This document shows, in pieces, positions 42,521-51,941 of a stretch of DNA of 64,000 nucleotides (position 1 is the stretch's first letter; every line of letters begins with the position of its first letter). Under the pieces are notes generated by a model. That model was not told where the DNA came from. It ran no database searches and saw only the letters and a program-made list of their open reading frames with translations. This stretch comes from Pseudoalteromonas xiamenensis. Its GTDB lineage: Bacteria; Pseudomonadota; Gammaproteobacteria; Enterobacterales; Alteromonadaceae. The DNA is taken from assembly GCF_042431545.1 (NCBI RefSeq), contig NZ_JBHLYX010000031.1; one strand, 5' to 3'. Both the position numbers and the translations under genes were made by a program.

Positions 42521-43296
42521 ACCTGAATGGGTTGCAATTTAAATTAGCCTTAGTGTTTTTAACGCGCTTACCAGTAAAAATCCACTCTGAGGTGGAAGAA
42601 GAGTCCATTAATCTAGCCTCGGGTTATTTCGCGTTGGTTGGTTTGGTTATCGCGTTGATGCTCAGTGCGGCGTATCTTGTTATTGGGTTTATCTTTCCTG
42701 CCGAACTCACAATCTTACTGCTCTTAGCCCTATCGCTTATGCTCACTGGTGCATTCCATGAAGATGGCTTTGCCGATGTCTGGGATGGGTTTGGCGGTGG
42801 TTGGACGCAACGTCAAAAGCTTGAGATTATGAAAGACAGTAGGCTTGGTACCTATGGCGCATCTGCTTTGGTAATTCTATTGTTGTCAAAATACATCAGC
42901 CTGTATTTATTAGCATTTGGTTTCTGGCAAGTCGTGAGCGCCCTTGTTCTTGGCCATGTGTTGAGTCGAGCATTTGCAACAGCCCTGATTGGGCAATTGC
43001 CCTATGTACAGGCGGATGCCGAATCGAAAGTAAAGCCGGTTGCTAAACACTTAAATCCTGAGAGTGCGCAATTATTGTGGCTTACGAGTGCAGTCGTGTT
43101 GCTGTTAACTTGGATGTTGACCCCTTTGAGTTTCTATGGGCTTTGCGGTCTATGTTTGGTCCTTTGGGGTGTGCAATGCCTATGTAAACAGTGGTTTAAA
43201 GCACAGCTTCAAGGCTATACAGGAGATTGTTTGGGCGCAGCTCAGCAATGTTTGGAACTCACCGTCTACTTTTACTTGGTGGCTTTATTGGCATGA
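42517..43296 (+). CDS. cobS: Adenosylcobinamide-GDP ribazoletransferase CobS
   Basis: CobS joins activated cobinamide (AdoCbi-GDP) to alpha-ribazole (or its phosphate) in the membrane, forming the complete coenzyme. The 259-residue protein has several hydrophobic segments and the signature TGAFHEDGFADVWDGFGGG (about residues 78-96), with RLGTYGASALV following. It overlaps cobT upstream and cobU downstream by four bases each. The product feeds the B12-dependent enzymes of the cell; CobC would act on the same branch. Confidence 0.94.
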   Translation: MNLNGLQFKLALVFLTRLPVKIHSEVEEESINLASGYFALVGLVIALMLSAAYLVIGFIFPAELTILLLLALSLMLTGAFHEDGFADVWDGFGGGWTQRQKLEIMKDSRLGTYGASALVILLLSKYISLYLLAFGFWQVVSALVLGHVLSRAFATALIGQLPYVQADAESKVKPVAKHLNPESAQLLWLTSAVVLLLTWMLTPLSFYGLCGLCLVLWGVQCLCKQWFKAQLQGYTGDCLGAAQQCLELTVYFYLVALLA

Positions 43297-43829
43297 GTAT
43301 CGAATTTCTTTTAGGTGGTGCTCGCTCCGGCAAAAGCCGATTAGCGGAACAGCGCGCGTTGCAATTACTTGAGGAAAATCAGGAACGCAGGTTGACCTAT
43401 ATCGCTACCGCAACGGCAAACGATGAGGAGATGCAAGCGCGAATTAATCAGCATCAAGCCCAACGGGATGGTCGTTGGGAGGTTGTGGAAGAACCGTTTG
43501 AGTTAACTCAAACGCTGAGCCGTTTTACTGAATATGATGTGGTTTTGGTGGATTGCCTCACTCTTTGGTTAACAAATTGGCTGTGCGAAAAAGGACTAGA
43601 AGCTTATTTAGTTGAACGTTCAAAATTACTCGCCATATTGGCACAAAGCCGCGCGCACATTTTATTGGTAAGCAACGAAGTAGGTCATGGCATTGTACCC
43701 ATGGGGGCATTAAGTCGTCAGTTTGTCGACGAGTCGGGTCGATTGCACCAACTGCTTGCCCAGTTGGCATCACGCGTTGACTTTATTATTGCGGGTTTAC
43801 CGCTCACGATGAAATCGAGTAAGGAATAA
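43293..43829 (+). CDS. cobU: Bifunctional adenosylcobinamide kinase / GTP guanylyltransferase CobU
   Basis: CobU phosphorylates adenosylcobinamide and then forms AdoCbi-GDP. The 178-residue protein opens with FLLGGARSGKSRLAE, a P-loop, and has YIATATANDEEMQARINQHQ with the guanylylated His, and LLVSNEVGHGIVPMG. The start at 43293 overlaps the cobS stop (ATGA); longer frames upstream lie in cobS. Presence of CobU together with CobT and CobS shows that exogenous cobinamide can be converted to cobalamin. Confidence 0.94.
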   Translation: MSIEFLLGGARSGKSRLAEQRALQLLEENQERRLTYIATATANDEEMQARINQHQAQRDGRWEVVEEPFELTQTLSRFTEYDVVLVDCLTLWLTNWLCEKGLEAYLVERSKLLAILAQSRAHILLVSNEVGHGIVPMGALSRQFVDESGRLHQLLAQLASRVDFIIAGLPLTMKSSKE

Positions 43830-43833
43830 CGCA

Positions 43834-45324
43834 TTGAAAACGTTAATGATACAAGGGACTACTTCAGACGCAGGTAAATCCACATTAGTCGCAGGTCTTT
43901 GCCGTGTTCTTGCTCGGCGAGGCGCAAAAGTGGCGCCATTTAAACCACAAAATATGGCATTGAATAGCGCGGTAACGCCTGACGGTGGTGAAATAGGCAG
44001 AGCACAAGCGTTACAAGCCATTGCTGCAAAACAGCCAATGTCGAAAGATTTCAATCCCATCTTGCTGAAGCCTAACAGTGATACAGGGGCGCAAGTTATC
44101 GTTCATGGCAAAGCGTTATCCAATATGGAAGCTACGAGGTACCACGATTATAAAAAAGTCGCCATGCGAGCCGTACTGGATTCCTATGACAGGCTTGGAC
44201 AACAATATCAATGGTGTCTTGTTGAGGGGGCGGGAAGTCCGGCGGAAATCAATTTACGTGAAAATGACATTGCCAACATGGGGTTTGCATGCGAAGTGGA
44301 TGCTCCTGTGATCATCATTGCAGACATCGACAAAGGTGGGGTCTTCGCGCATTTAGTTGGTACATTAGCGCTATTGTCTGAACAAGAACAAGCGCTTGTT
44401 AAAGGTTTTGTGATCAATCGTTTTCGTGGTGATATTGGATTACTCCAGGGAGGGCTGGATTGGTTAGAGGCTTACACGAACAAGCCTGTACTCGGTGTGT
44501 TGCCTTATCTCCATGATTTAGCTTTGGATGCAGAAGATGCACTCAATATCGACAATCGCGTAAATGCAGCAAAGCTCATCGTTGCGGTACTTGTATTCCC
44601 CCATATTAGTAACCATACCGACTTTGATAGTTTAACGTTAAACCCTGATGTGGATTTACGTTACGTGCGCCACACCGAATCCATTGGTGAAGTAGACTTA
44701 ATTATTTTGCCTGGCAGTAAGAATGTGCCTGGTGATTTGGCGTTTATGAAAAATGAACGCTGGCCAGCCGAAATTCGACGGCACTTACGCTACGGAGGCA
44801 AAGTGCTAGGAATTTGCGGTGGCTTACAGATGTTAGGGCATGAGGTCAATGATCCGGACGGCGTAGAATCACCAGTTGCGAGTACCGAAGGTTTGAAATT
44901 AGCTGATTTCGTTACGCAGCTTCTGCCTCAAAAGGTGCTGACTCAGGCGACAGGGCGATGCTTGCTTAACGATAACGAAGTGGTGATTGAAGGCTATGAA
45001 ATTCACTGTGGTCGCTCTCATGGACGCGCTTTAAGAAAGCCATTTTTACGTTTTGACAATCATCCTGATGGCTTTCAAACAGATGGCTTTATTTCTGAAG
45101 ATAATCAGTTAGCGGGGACTTACTTACATGGCCTATTTGATAATCCAAAGGCGTGTGATGAGATCCTTCGTTGGGCGAGTGGGGGAAATTGGCATGGTAA
45201 ATCATTTGATTTAGCAGAGCATCGAGAAACGCAATTGGATCGCTTAGCAGACATTTGTGAACAGTATTTGGATTTAGAGACATTATTCTCGCAAGCGGCG
45301 AGCAAAGAGGACAAACATGAGTGA
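43834..45324 (+). CDS. cobQ: Cobyric acid synthase CobQ
   Basis: CobQ (CbiP) amidates four side chains of adenosylcobyrinic acid diamide using glutamine. The 496-residue protein has an N-terminal ATP-binding domain (IQGTTSDAGKSTLVAGLCR) and a C-terminal glutamine amidotransferase domain with the nucleophile in LGICGGLQMLG and the catalytic His in GTYLHGLFDN. The start is a TTG at 43834 preceded by AAGGA at eight bases; ATG at 43846 would shorten it by four residues. Corrin-ring genes are absent from the window, so the substrate would come from salvage or genes elsewhere. Confidence 0.93.
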   Translation: MKTLMIQGTTSDAGKSTLVAGLCRVLARRGAKVAPFKPQNMALNSAVTPDGGEIGRAQALQAIAAKQPMSKDFNPILLKPNSDTGAQVIVHGKALSNMEATRYHDYKKVAMRAVLDSYDRLGQQYQWCLVEGAGSPAEINLRENDIANMGFACEVDAPVIIIADIDKGGVFAHLVGTLALLSEQEQALVKGFVINRFRGDIGLLQGGLDWLEAYTNKPVLGVLPYLHDLALDAEDALNIDNRVNAAKLIVAVLVFPHISNHTDFDSLTLNPDVDLRYVRHTESIGEVDLIILPGSKNVPGDLAFMKNERWPAEIRRHLRYGGKVLGICGGLQMLGHEVNDPDGVESPVASTEGLKLADFVTQLLPQKVLTQATGRCLLNDNEVVIEGYEIHCGRSHGRALRKPFLRFDNHPDGFQTDGFISEDNQLAGTYLHGLFDNPKACDEILRWASGGNWHGKSFDLAEHRETQLDRLADICEQYLDLETLFSQAASKEDKHE

Positions 45325-45904
45325 TAAGCATCAAGAGCGTCAACAAAAAGTCAAAGAGCAAGTCGATGCCAAAGTTGCTGCTGCGCAAATAGAGAAAGGC
45401 ATTTTGCAAGTCATCACGGGTAATGGGAAAGGCAAATCAACTTCTGGGTTTGGTACGGTTGCACGTTGTGTTGGACATGGTATGAATGCGGCGGTCGTGC
45501 AATTCATCAAAGGCATGTGGGAATGCGGCGAACGCAATTTACTCGAAAAGGCAGGGGTTCCATTCGCGGTGATGAAAACGGGATTTACGTGGGAAACGCA
45601 AAACCGTGAAACCGACACGTTAGCGGCACAAGAAACATGGGCCGTGGCTAAGGAGTGGCTTAAAGATGAGTCTATTGATCTCGTGTTGTTAGACGAGCTT
45701 ACTTACATGGTGTCGTACGATTATCTTGATTTGGATGAGGTGATAGAAGCACTTGAACGTCGTCCAGCAATGCAGTCCGTGATCATTACCGGGCGTGGTG
45801 CGCATCGTCGTTTAAAAGACTTAGCAGATACCGTAAGTGAAGTACAAAACATCAAACATGCGTTTGAAGCCGGAGTAAAAGCGCGTAAAGGTTTTGATTT
45901 TTAA
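45317..45904 (+). CDS. cobO: Cob(I)yrinic acid a,c-diamide adenosyltransferase CobO (BtuR)
   Basis: This adenosyltransferase attaches the 5'-deoxyadenosyl group from ATP to cob(I)alamin and precursors. The 195-residue protein has the P-loop-like GNGKGKSTSGFGTVARCVGHG (about residues 36-56), VQFIKGMWECGE, LLDELTYM and IITGRGAHRRLKDLAD, all standard for CobO/BtuR. It overlaps cobQ by eight bases and lies 15 bases before btuF. It allows imported cyano- or hydroxycobalamin and cobinamide to enter the pathway. Confidence 0.94.
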   Translation: MSDKHQERQQKVKEQVDAKVAAAQIEKGILQVITGNGKGKSTSGFGTVARCVGHGMNAAVVQFIKGMWECGERNLLEKAGVPFAVMKTGFTWETQNRETDTLAAQETWAVAKEWLKDESIDLVLLDELTYMVSYDYLDLDEVIEALERRPAMQSVIITGRGAHRRLKDLADTVSEVQNIKHAFEAGVKARKGFDF

Positions 45905-45919
45905 GCTTTAGGAGCGGCA

Positions 45920-46795
45920 ATGAAAAATCGATTTATAATTACGCTGGGGTTGGTTTGGTGCATAAATGCGTTCACCACAGCGAATGCCTTTGAAAAAGAA
46001 GTTGAAGAGAAACCCGCGGCTCGAATAGTGGCGTTAGCCCCGCATATTGTTGAAAACTTATTTGTTATCGGTGCAGGCGATCGCATCGTTGGAACAGTCG
46101 ACTATGCCGATTATCCAGAGGCTGCGCTCGGCATTCCCAGAATCGGAGGCTATCACGGTATTCAGCTTGAAAAACTGTTGGCGTTAGAACCGGATCTGGT
46201 GATTGCGTGGCAAACGGGCAATAAAAAAGACGATTTGGCAAAAATAGAGTCTTTAAGCATTCCTGTGATGTATAGCAATGCGACGAGTCTCGAGGCGGTA
46301 TCAGAGGAAATTCGCCGCTTTGGGCAACTTACCGGACTCACGGAGAACGCCAACCGTGTGGCCACGAGATTTGATGCCAAACTAAAGATGCTCAGAGCAC
46401 ATTACCAAAGTAGTTCATCACTACGTGCGTTTTATCAATTGTGGCCAGATCCAATGATGAGCGTTAATCGCAAAACTTGGATCCATGAGCTGATGACTTT
46501 GTGCCATGTTGAGAACGTCTTCGCGGAGGCGAGCAACGAGTACCCGCAAATTAGTCTTGAAAACGTGTTACATGCAAAACCGGAAGTCATCATTGTACCG
46601 CATGAAAAAACCAAAAAGCAGGTCGAATTCATTGATTGGTCTCGCTGGCCGGAAATACCTGCAGGTAAATTTGATCAAGTGGTCGACGTCGACGCGGATT
46701 TATTGCATCGCTATACCACTCGAGTACTTGATGGTGTTGAAGAGATGTGTGATAAACTGAATGCTTCTCGCGAGTTTTACCAACAAAGGAAATAA
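45920..46795 (+). CDS. btuF: Cobalamin-binding periplasmic protein BtuF
   Basis: BtuF captures corrinoids in the periplasm for BtuCD. The 291-residue product has a signal peptide ending near NAFA (about residue 24) and the class III binding-protein fold: RIVALAPHIVENLFVIGAGDRIVGTVDYADYP, GGYHGIQLEKLLALEPDLVIAW and a long interdomain helix. TAGGAGCGGCA precedes the ATG. It ends one base before ung. With btuD and btuC it completes the importer; the outer-membrane receptor BtuB is not in this window. Confidence 0.9.
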   Translation: MKNRFIITLGLVWCINAFTTANAFEKEVEEKPAARIVALAPHIVENLFVIGAGDRIVGTVDYADYPEAALGIPRIGGYHGIQLEKLLALEPDLVIAWQTGNKKDDLAKIESLSIPVMYSNATSLEAVSEEIRRFGQLTGLTENANRVATRFDAKLKMLRAHYQSSSSLRAFYQLWPDPMMSVNRKTWIHELMTLCHVENVFAEASNEYPQISLENVLHAKPEVIIVPHEKTKKQVEFIDWSRWPEIPAGKFDQVVDVDADLLHRYTTRVLDGVEEMCDKLNASREFYQQRK

Positions 46796-46796
46796 C

Positions 46797-47456
46797 ATGA
46801 CCACTTGGAGCGATGTACTTGGGCATGAAAAGCAGCAGCCTTACTTTCAAGAAACGTTAGATTATGTGACAAAGCGCCGTGCTGAAGGTGTGGTTGTTTA
46901 CCCGCCACAAGAGAAAGTATTTGAAGCATTCAAGGTTACGCCCTTTGAAGACGTAAAAGTAGTGATATTGGGTCAAGACCCTTATCACGGTCCTGATCAA
47001 GCCCATGGTTTATGTTTTTCTGTTTTGCCCGGTATCAAGCCACCGCCATCATTGGTAAACATGTACAAGGAACTCGCTGCAAGCATTGAGGGATTCCAAG
47101 TGCCACCTCATGGCTATTTGCTACCTTGGGCAGAGCAGGGCGTGTTACTGCTCAATACTGTATTGACGGTAGAGCAAGGGCAAGCGCACTCACACAAGCA
47201 TCTTGGTTGGGAGCGCTTTACGGATGTGGTGATTGAAAAACTCAACGCCCATCGAGACGGTATTATTTTCTTGTTGTGGGGTTCACACGCGCAAAAGAAA
47301 GGTAAAGTGATTGATAGAAATCGTCATCATGTGTTGCAAGCACCCCATCCTTCGCCATTGTCTGCTCATCGTGGTTTTTTAGGTTGCCAGCATTTTGCTC
47401 AAACCAATGAATTACTTGCAAGCATGGGGAAAACAGCAATTCAGTGGCAGGTGTAG
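46797..47456 (+). CDS. ung: Uracil-DNA glycosylase Ung
   Basis: Ung removes uracil from DNA to start base-excision repair. The 219-residue family 1 enzyme has the water-activating motif GQDPYHGPDQAHGLCFSV (about residues 60-77) and the C-terminal HPSPLSAHRGFLGC. The ATG at 46797 follows AAAGGAAATAAC and begins MTTWSDVLGHEK, like other Ung proteins; an upstream start at 46761 lies inside btuF. The single-base gap to btuF places ung at the end of the riboswitch-controlled operon unless an internal promoter exists. Confidence 0.97.
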   Translation: MTTWSDVLGHEKQQPYFQETLDYVTKRRAEGVVVYPPQEKVFEAFKVTPFEDVKVVILGQDPYHGPDQAHGLCFSVLPGIKPPPSLVNMYKELAASIEGFQVPPHGYLLPWAEQGVLLLNTVLTVEQGQAHSHKHLGWERFTDVVIEKLNAHRDGIIFLLWGSHAQKKGKVIDRNRHHVLQAPHPSPLSAHRGFLGCQHFAQTNELLASMGKTAIQWQV

Positions 47457-47493
47457 TACCCACATATCGGTCGTAAAATGTGTCGTATTAAGT

Positions 47494-47525
47494 AAAAACG
47501 CAGCGCGTTGTTCGGCTGCGTTTTT
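47494..47525. terminator. Terminator after ung
   Basis: AAAAACGCAGC (47494-47504) and GCTGCGTTTTT (47515-47525) form a perfect 11-base stem around a ten-base loop with T and A runs on both sides. It lies between ung and the convergent lipoprotein gene and can act in both directions. Confidence 0.88.
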
Positions 47526-47625
47526 ACCTTTCCTACTTATATTTTTCCCATTACATCAAATTTGGAGTTCAACCTTAGGCAATCGGATGTCAGGTACAAA
47601 CTCACCTGACATTGAGGCTCTTACT

Positions 47626-50202
47626 TTATTGCTGTTCCGCAAACTGACGTACAAGTCCGTTGATGGCTTGAAAAGCGGCTGTAACTTGTTCATTGTCGGC
47701 ATCGGCGTTGCTCAATAAGACATAGCCGAATTTTTCACGACGATTTAGCAGCACATTTGTCGCAACGCCAGGGTCAGAACCATCATGACTAACAATATCG
47801 CCATCGAGTTGCCAGAAATAACCAATGTCACCTTCCGGTGTGGGGAGTATTGTTTGCGGAGTTAACAAAGCGGTGACAACGGTTGGGTTGAGTGCTTGAG
47901 CTCCATTAATTTTCCCCGAATTACCGAGCGCAATGAGGTAACGAGCTAAATCATGGCTGCTTGATACAGCCATACCATCGGCATAGGTGATATTGCGATA
48001 TTCTGGAACGTATACCGACTGTGAATCGTCATCGAATACGTACCTCGGTGTTGATGTCTCTGACTCATTCACCGCCCAATAAGTATGTGTCATGCCAAGC
48101 GGATTAAACACCAATTGGGAGCTTAGTTGTGATAGTGATTGGCCGGTTTTTTGTTCAAGCACAAGTCCTGCAAGTGCCGAGGCAATGTTAGAATAAACAT
48201 AAGCTTGGTTATTCTTTAAACCGTATTGAGTAATGAAATTCTCATGTGAATGTAGCTCGCCTTGTACCGATAGATACTGGGAGAAAAACAGTTTTTCGTC
48301 CTGCGAAACTGTTTCGGGACAGCCCATTTCAGGCGCTAAGAACGACGCTAAACTTTGACTGTTTTCATAGGTAAAGTAACTGCACAGATAGGTTTGTTCC
48401 GAATCTAAAATCCCAGACGTGTGAGTAATTAATTGTCGCAAAGTGAGCGGATTATCTTGTGCAAATTGAGCCGCATCTATCACAAAAGGTAATACGGGTT
48501 GTAAAGCGGTATCCAAAAACTCTGGTTGGTTTTCAAGTGCTGCAGCAATAGTTGCGCCTAATAGCGTTTTACTGACAGACCCTAAATAGAATTCGGATTG
48601 GGGTGAGGTTGCTTCGCCTGTTCGAGCATTCATACCAAAGCCTTTTTCATACACGATTTCGTTATCTTTTATGACGGAAATAGACATATTTTTAATGTTT
48701 GCTTGATTGCTAAGCTGCAAGATTTTTTGCTCAAATTCGGCTTCGGATAATGCTTTACCTGACGTTCTACCTAAGGCCTTTAGCGCATAATCATAGGTCT
48801 GGAAGCGACCCATTTTTAAATCATCGACGGAAAAAGCAGGGATCGATACAGCGGGTGGAATGCCGGTTTTTTCAAAGTATTGATTATCCGAAGTCCAATA
48901 GACTTCGTTTGACAGGGTAATAGACCAATCATTGGGTATATCAAAGAATTTTAGGTCTGATAACGCGCCTGAGGTTTCTTTACCTACTTGCGTTACCTGA
49001 GGAAGTGAGCGCATCGCTATAACAAATATCTCACCAGCACTCACAGTTACTTCGCTCGTTAATAAATACACGGGATTCGTGTATGCATCACTTCGACCGT
49101 TTAACTTACGTTCCAACAAGTCACCAGTGCCCGTTTTTGTTTTGGCTTGCTTGTAGTACACCGTATGATCCGTTTGGTTAAATCGTTGTGCAATAGCAAG
49201 TGATACGCTGTCATACCCACCTTGATTATTTCTTACATCAACAATAATTCCCTTGGTTTGAGCGAGCTGGGCCATGATGGTATCGAATAACGAGTTTGCT
49301 GCGGCTAAGGTCGCTTCCTCACTCATTGTGTCGGATGCGTAAGACATCATGTTGTTTATAGTAATGATGCCCACATTGTCGGGTGTAATACCCCATAGAA
49401 CCGTAGGTTCGTCTTGCGGATCTGATGGGAAGCGCTTGGCCGAGCTTGGCGTCATGTAGGATGTGCTTATCTGAGCGTAAAGTTGATTAAGCTCTGATTC
49501 GATTTCACTTGGGTCAAGCACTTCACCGTCTCGCAGCGACGCAAACATCATCCCTCGTACCGTACGAGAAAACGGATTGTCTTTCGGGCGATTGAAATAC
49601 AGCGCCTTTGATTCATTGATAATGTTGACGTGAGCATCTTGTAGTGGAGCAACCAGTTCACTTAACACTTGGAATAGGGCTTCGTCGTTCATGCTGTCGT
49701 TGACGAGAGGTCGATAAGTGTCGTATTGAGTTTGCCAATTGACTTCACGGGTGTCGAAGTAAGCGTAATAGTCGTTAAAGAGATTCCAAATATAGTCAAA
49801 AACATACGTTTGACTGACCGGGCTGTCTACGGATATCGAGGTTGTGCAACTTGTAGGCAGGGTATTTATGCGTTGCAGATAATAGGGTTCTATCAGGTCT
49901 TGCTCTTGAATAGCAAGTTTCGTCAAAGAGTTAGGGGTGATTTTGAGCCTGAGTTGGTCTAATGCGATTTGCTCGGTCGTTTCAAGCAGTTTGGTACAAC
50001 CAAACTGGTTAAATTGGTAGTAGGTTAGAGCGCTGTCGGTGACTTCGAGTAATTCTCCATAGCCAACTCGTTCCCAAACACCTTTTGTAGTTAATTGAGG
50101 AAAAGTTGGAATTTTAATGTCGTCGTAGGAGGAATCACACGCACTAAGCGCGAGACTGGCAAAAATTGCTATCGCAGAAAGTTGAACGGTTTGGCGAAAC
50201 AT
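47626..50202 (-). CDS. Lipoprotein fusing an S41 peptidase domain to a class C beta-lactamase-like domain
   Basis: The 858-residue product has a lipobox LSAC (Cys22). The first half (about residues 130-465) resembles C-terminal-processing S41 peptidases of the tricorn/IRBP kind: VDVRNNQGGYDS and TVSAGEIF with the candidate nucleophile Ser388. The second half (about 490-850) is a penicillin-binding/beta-lactamase fold with SVSK (Ser542, Lys545), YSN in VYSNIASALAG, and HDG near the end. Both active-site sets look intact. The two domains occur mostly as separate proteins, so the fusion is unusual. Substrates are unknown; a role on peptides or cell-wall fragments at the outer membrane is speculation. 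Confidence 0.85.
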   Translation of the reverse strand: MFRQTVQLSAIAIFASLALSACDSSYDDIKIPTFPQLTTKGVWERVGYGELLEVTDSALTYYQFNQFGCTKLLETTEQIALDQLRLKITPNSLTKLAIQEQDLIEPYYLQRINTLPTSCTTSISVDSPVSQTYVFDYIWNLFNDYYAYFDTREVNWQTQYDTYRPLVNDSMNDEALFQVLSELVAPLQDAHVNIINESKALYFNRPKDNPFSRTVRGMMFASLRDGEVLDPSEIESELNQLYAQISTSYMTPSSAKRFPSDPQDEPTVLWGITPDNVGIITINNMMSYASDTMSEEATLAAANSLFDTIMAQLAQTKGIIVDVRNNQGGYDSVSLAIAQRFNQTDHTVYYKQAKTKTGTGDLLERKLNGRSDAYTNPVYLLTSEVTVSAGEIFVIAMRSLPQVTQVGKETSGALSDLKFFDIPNDWSITLSNEVYWTSDNQYFEKTGIPPAVSIPAFSVDDLKMGRFQTYDYALKALGRTSGKALSEAEFEQKILQLSNQANIKNMSISVIKDNEIVYEKGFGMNARTGEATSPQSEFYLGSVSKTLLGATIAAALENQPEFLDTALQPVLPFVIDAAQFAQDNPLTLRQLITHTSGILDSEQTYLCSYFTYENSQSLASFLAPEMGCPETVSQDEKLFFSQYLSVQGELHSHENFITQYGLKNNQAYVYSNIASALAGLVLEQKTGQSLSQLSSQLVFNPLGMTHTYWAVNESETSTPRYVFDDDSQSVYVPEYRNITYADGMAVSSSHDLARYLIALGNSGKINGAQALNPTVVTALLTPQTILPTPEGDIGYFWQLDGDIVSHDGSDPGVATNVLLNRREKFGYVLLSNADADNEQVTAAFQAINGLVRQFAEQQ

Positions 50203-50740
50203 AGTCGAGTATCCTTGTCGAAAATTAATGGTCTGGCGCTAATTGGGCTGTAACAGATGCTTGTTTGCTTAAAAATTGAGCTTGGTTTTTTCAACCCCAA
50301 TAGTCTGGATTAGCCAGTGGGTATAATTTAGGAAAGCTACGCGCGGTTTACTGTCGAAAAGCGTTACAAATATGTCAGTGAGCGTTTGGAATCGTAAAAA
50401 AGTGTAACCCAACAAACGCATTCATTCTTTTTGTTTGGCTGGATTCGAAAAAGGGACTTGAATAGACCCTGCGCTAAATCAATTTTTCATAATGGGATTC
50501 GGTCAAAATAGCAACGAGTGAAGATTATAAATTTGAGTTATTACTCTAATCTTCTACACTCTGAAATGAAGCCTTTTTTGGTGGGCAAGATGTCTTCAAA
50601 ATTACATGTTTGTGAGATGAAGTTGTCATATTCCCACTAAAGAATAGTGACAGTTTTTAACCTCCGTTGTAAGGGTAGTTAACGGGTGTCGCGACTGAGA
50701 TGTGCGGTTGTTCAGTTGCTTATTTGCTTGGACGTAAGTT
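50203..50740. other. Gene-free region upstream of the PHA genes
   Basis: About 540 bases without a supported gene separate the S41/beta-lactamase lipoprotein from phaB and hold both promoters. The best rightward candidate is TTGAGT (50533-50538) with TACACT (50555-50560), 16 bases apart, which would leave a leader of about 175 bases. Nothing else was recognised. Confidence 0.4.
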
Positions 50741-51490
50741 ATGGAAAACCTAAAGATCGCAATCGTTACTGGTGCTTTTGGTGGCATCGGTACCGCTATC
50801 GTAAAAGAACTTATCGAAGAACAGTGTTTTGTGCTTGCTGTCGCGAGTGCGAAACGGACCTCAGCTGATTTTGATGCTTGGCTTAATGAGCATCAGATTA
50901 ATCCAACCAAAGTGAAACCTCTTTTCATCGATGTTACCGATCAAATCGCTTGCGAAAATGCGTTAAGTGATGTGATTGATAGCTATGGTCATGTCGATAT
51001 TTTGGTGAATAATGCGGGGATCACTCGTGATTCGACCTTTAAGAAAATGTCGGCATCACAATGGAATGAAGTGATCAATACCAATCTGAATTCATTGTTT
51101 AATATGACTCAGCCGCTGTTTGCGCAAATGTGTGCGCGTAAATTCGGGCGAATTATCAATATCTCCAGCGTGAATGGTCAGAAAGGCCAATTTGGTCAGG
51201 CAAACTATTCCGCTGCAAAAGCGGGCATGATTGGTTTTAGTAAAGCGCTCGCCTATGAAGGTGCTCGAGCAAACGTAACGGTAAACGTCGTAGCTCCAGG
51301 TTACACCGCGACCCCAATGGTTGCGGCGATGCGAGAAGACGTGCTTGAAAGTATCAAAGCACAAGTCCCCATGCAGCGATTGGCAACGCCTTTAGAAGTG
51401 GCTCAGGCAGTTGCTTATTTAGCATCAGATAAAGCGAGTTATATCACCGGTGAGACTTTAGCGCTCAATGGTGGTCTGTATATGCAATAA
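50741..51490 (+). CDS. phaB: Acetoacetyl-CoA reductase PhaB
   Basis: PhaB reduces acetoacetyl-CoA to (R)-3-hydroxybutyryl-CoA with NADPH, supplying monomer for polyhydroxyalkanoate synthesis. The 249-residue short-chain dehydrogenase has TGAFGGIGTAIVKEL (cofactor), NNAGITRD, the catalytic Ser in NISSVNGQKGQFGQ and YSAAKAG with Tyr and Lys. GQFGQANYSAAKAG and the C-terminal YITGETLALNGGLYMQ closely follow PhaB/FabG-like reductases of PHA clusters. The phasin and PHA synthase genes follow on the same strand, which decides between PhaB and FabG. Confidence 0.9.
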   Translation: MENLKIAIVTGAFGGIGTAIVKELIEEQCFVLAVASAKRTSADFDAWLNEHQINPTKVKPLFIDVTDQIACENALSDVIDSYGHVDILVNNAGITRDSTFKKMSASQWNEVINTNLNSLFNMTQPLFAQMCARKFGRIINISSVNGQKGQFGQANYSAAKAGMIGFSKALAYEGARANVTVNVVAPGYTATPMVAAMREDVLESIKAQVPMQRLATPLEVAQAVAYLASDKASYITGETLALNGGLYMQ

Positions 51491-51585
51491 CGATAGAGAG
51501 ACGGATTCTCAAACGAGTGAAGTGTGCTCAGTGGTATTTGGGAATAAGTTCGAATTTAAGACTTGTTTAGATAAGGAAGAAGACC

Positions 51586-51930
51586 ATGTACAACGATTTA
51601 ATGAAGACATTTCAAGAGCAAAGCGAAAAGTATTTTTCACCAATGTTCAAGTTTAACCAACTTGTGGCAAAAAACATTGAGCAACTAGCTCAACTGCAGC
51701 TTGACGCTGCGCAATCGTACACTGAAACAACGCTCGCACAACTTAAAACAGCGGCTGAAATTTCAGATGTGAAAACGTTTGTTGATTTTAATGCGAGCCA
51801 ATTAAATGCATTGAATACGTTGAGCCAGAAAATGATTGCTGACGGTCAAAAACTGCAACAACTTGGTCAAGAGTTCAAAGACAACCTTGAAGCATTAAGC
51901 AAAGAAACGCTTAAAACAGCACAAGTTTAA
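51586..51930 (+). CDS. phaP: Phasin family protein
   Basis: Phasins coat polyhydroxyalkanoate granules and limit their coalescence. The 114-residue product is helical and rich in Gln, Ala, Leu and Lys, with the phasin_2-like pattern FKFNQLVAKNIEQLAQLQLDAAQSYTETTLAQLKTA and no signal peptide. AAGGAAGAAGACC precedes the ATG. It lies 95 bases after phaB and is followed by a hairpin before phaC, so it may be made in excess over the synthase, as is usual for phasins. Confidence 0.88.
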   Translation: MYNDLMKTFQEQSEKYFSPMFKFNQLVAKNIEQLAQLQLDAAQSYTETTLAQLKTAAEISDVKTFVDFNASQLNALNTLSQKMIADGQKLQQLGQEFKDNLEALSKETLKTAQV

Positions 51931-51941
51931 TCTCTTAAAAC

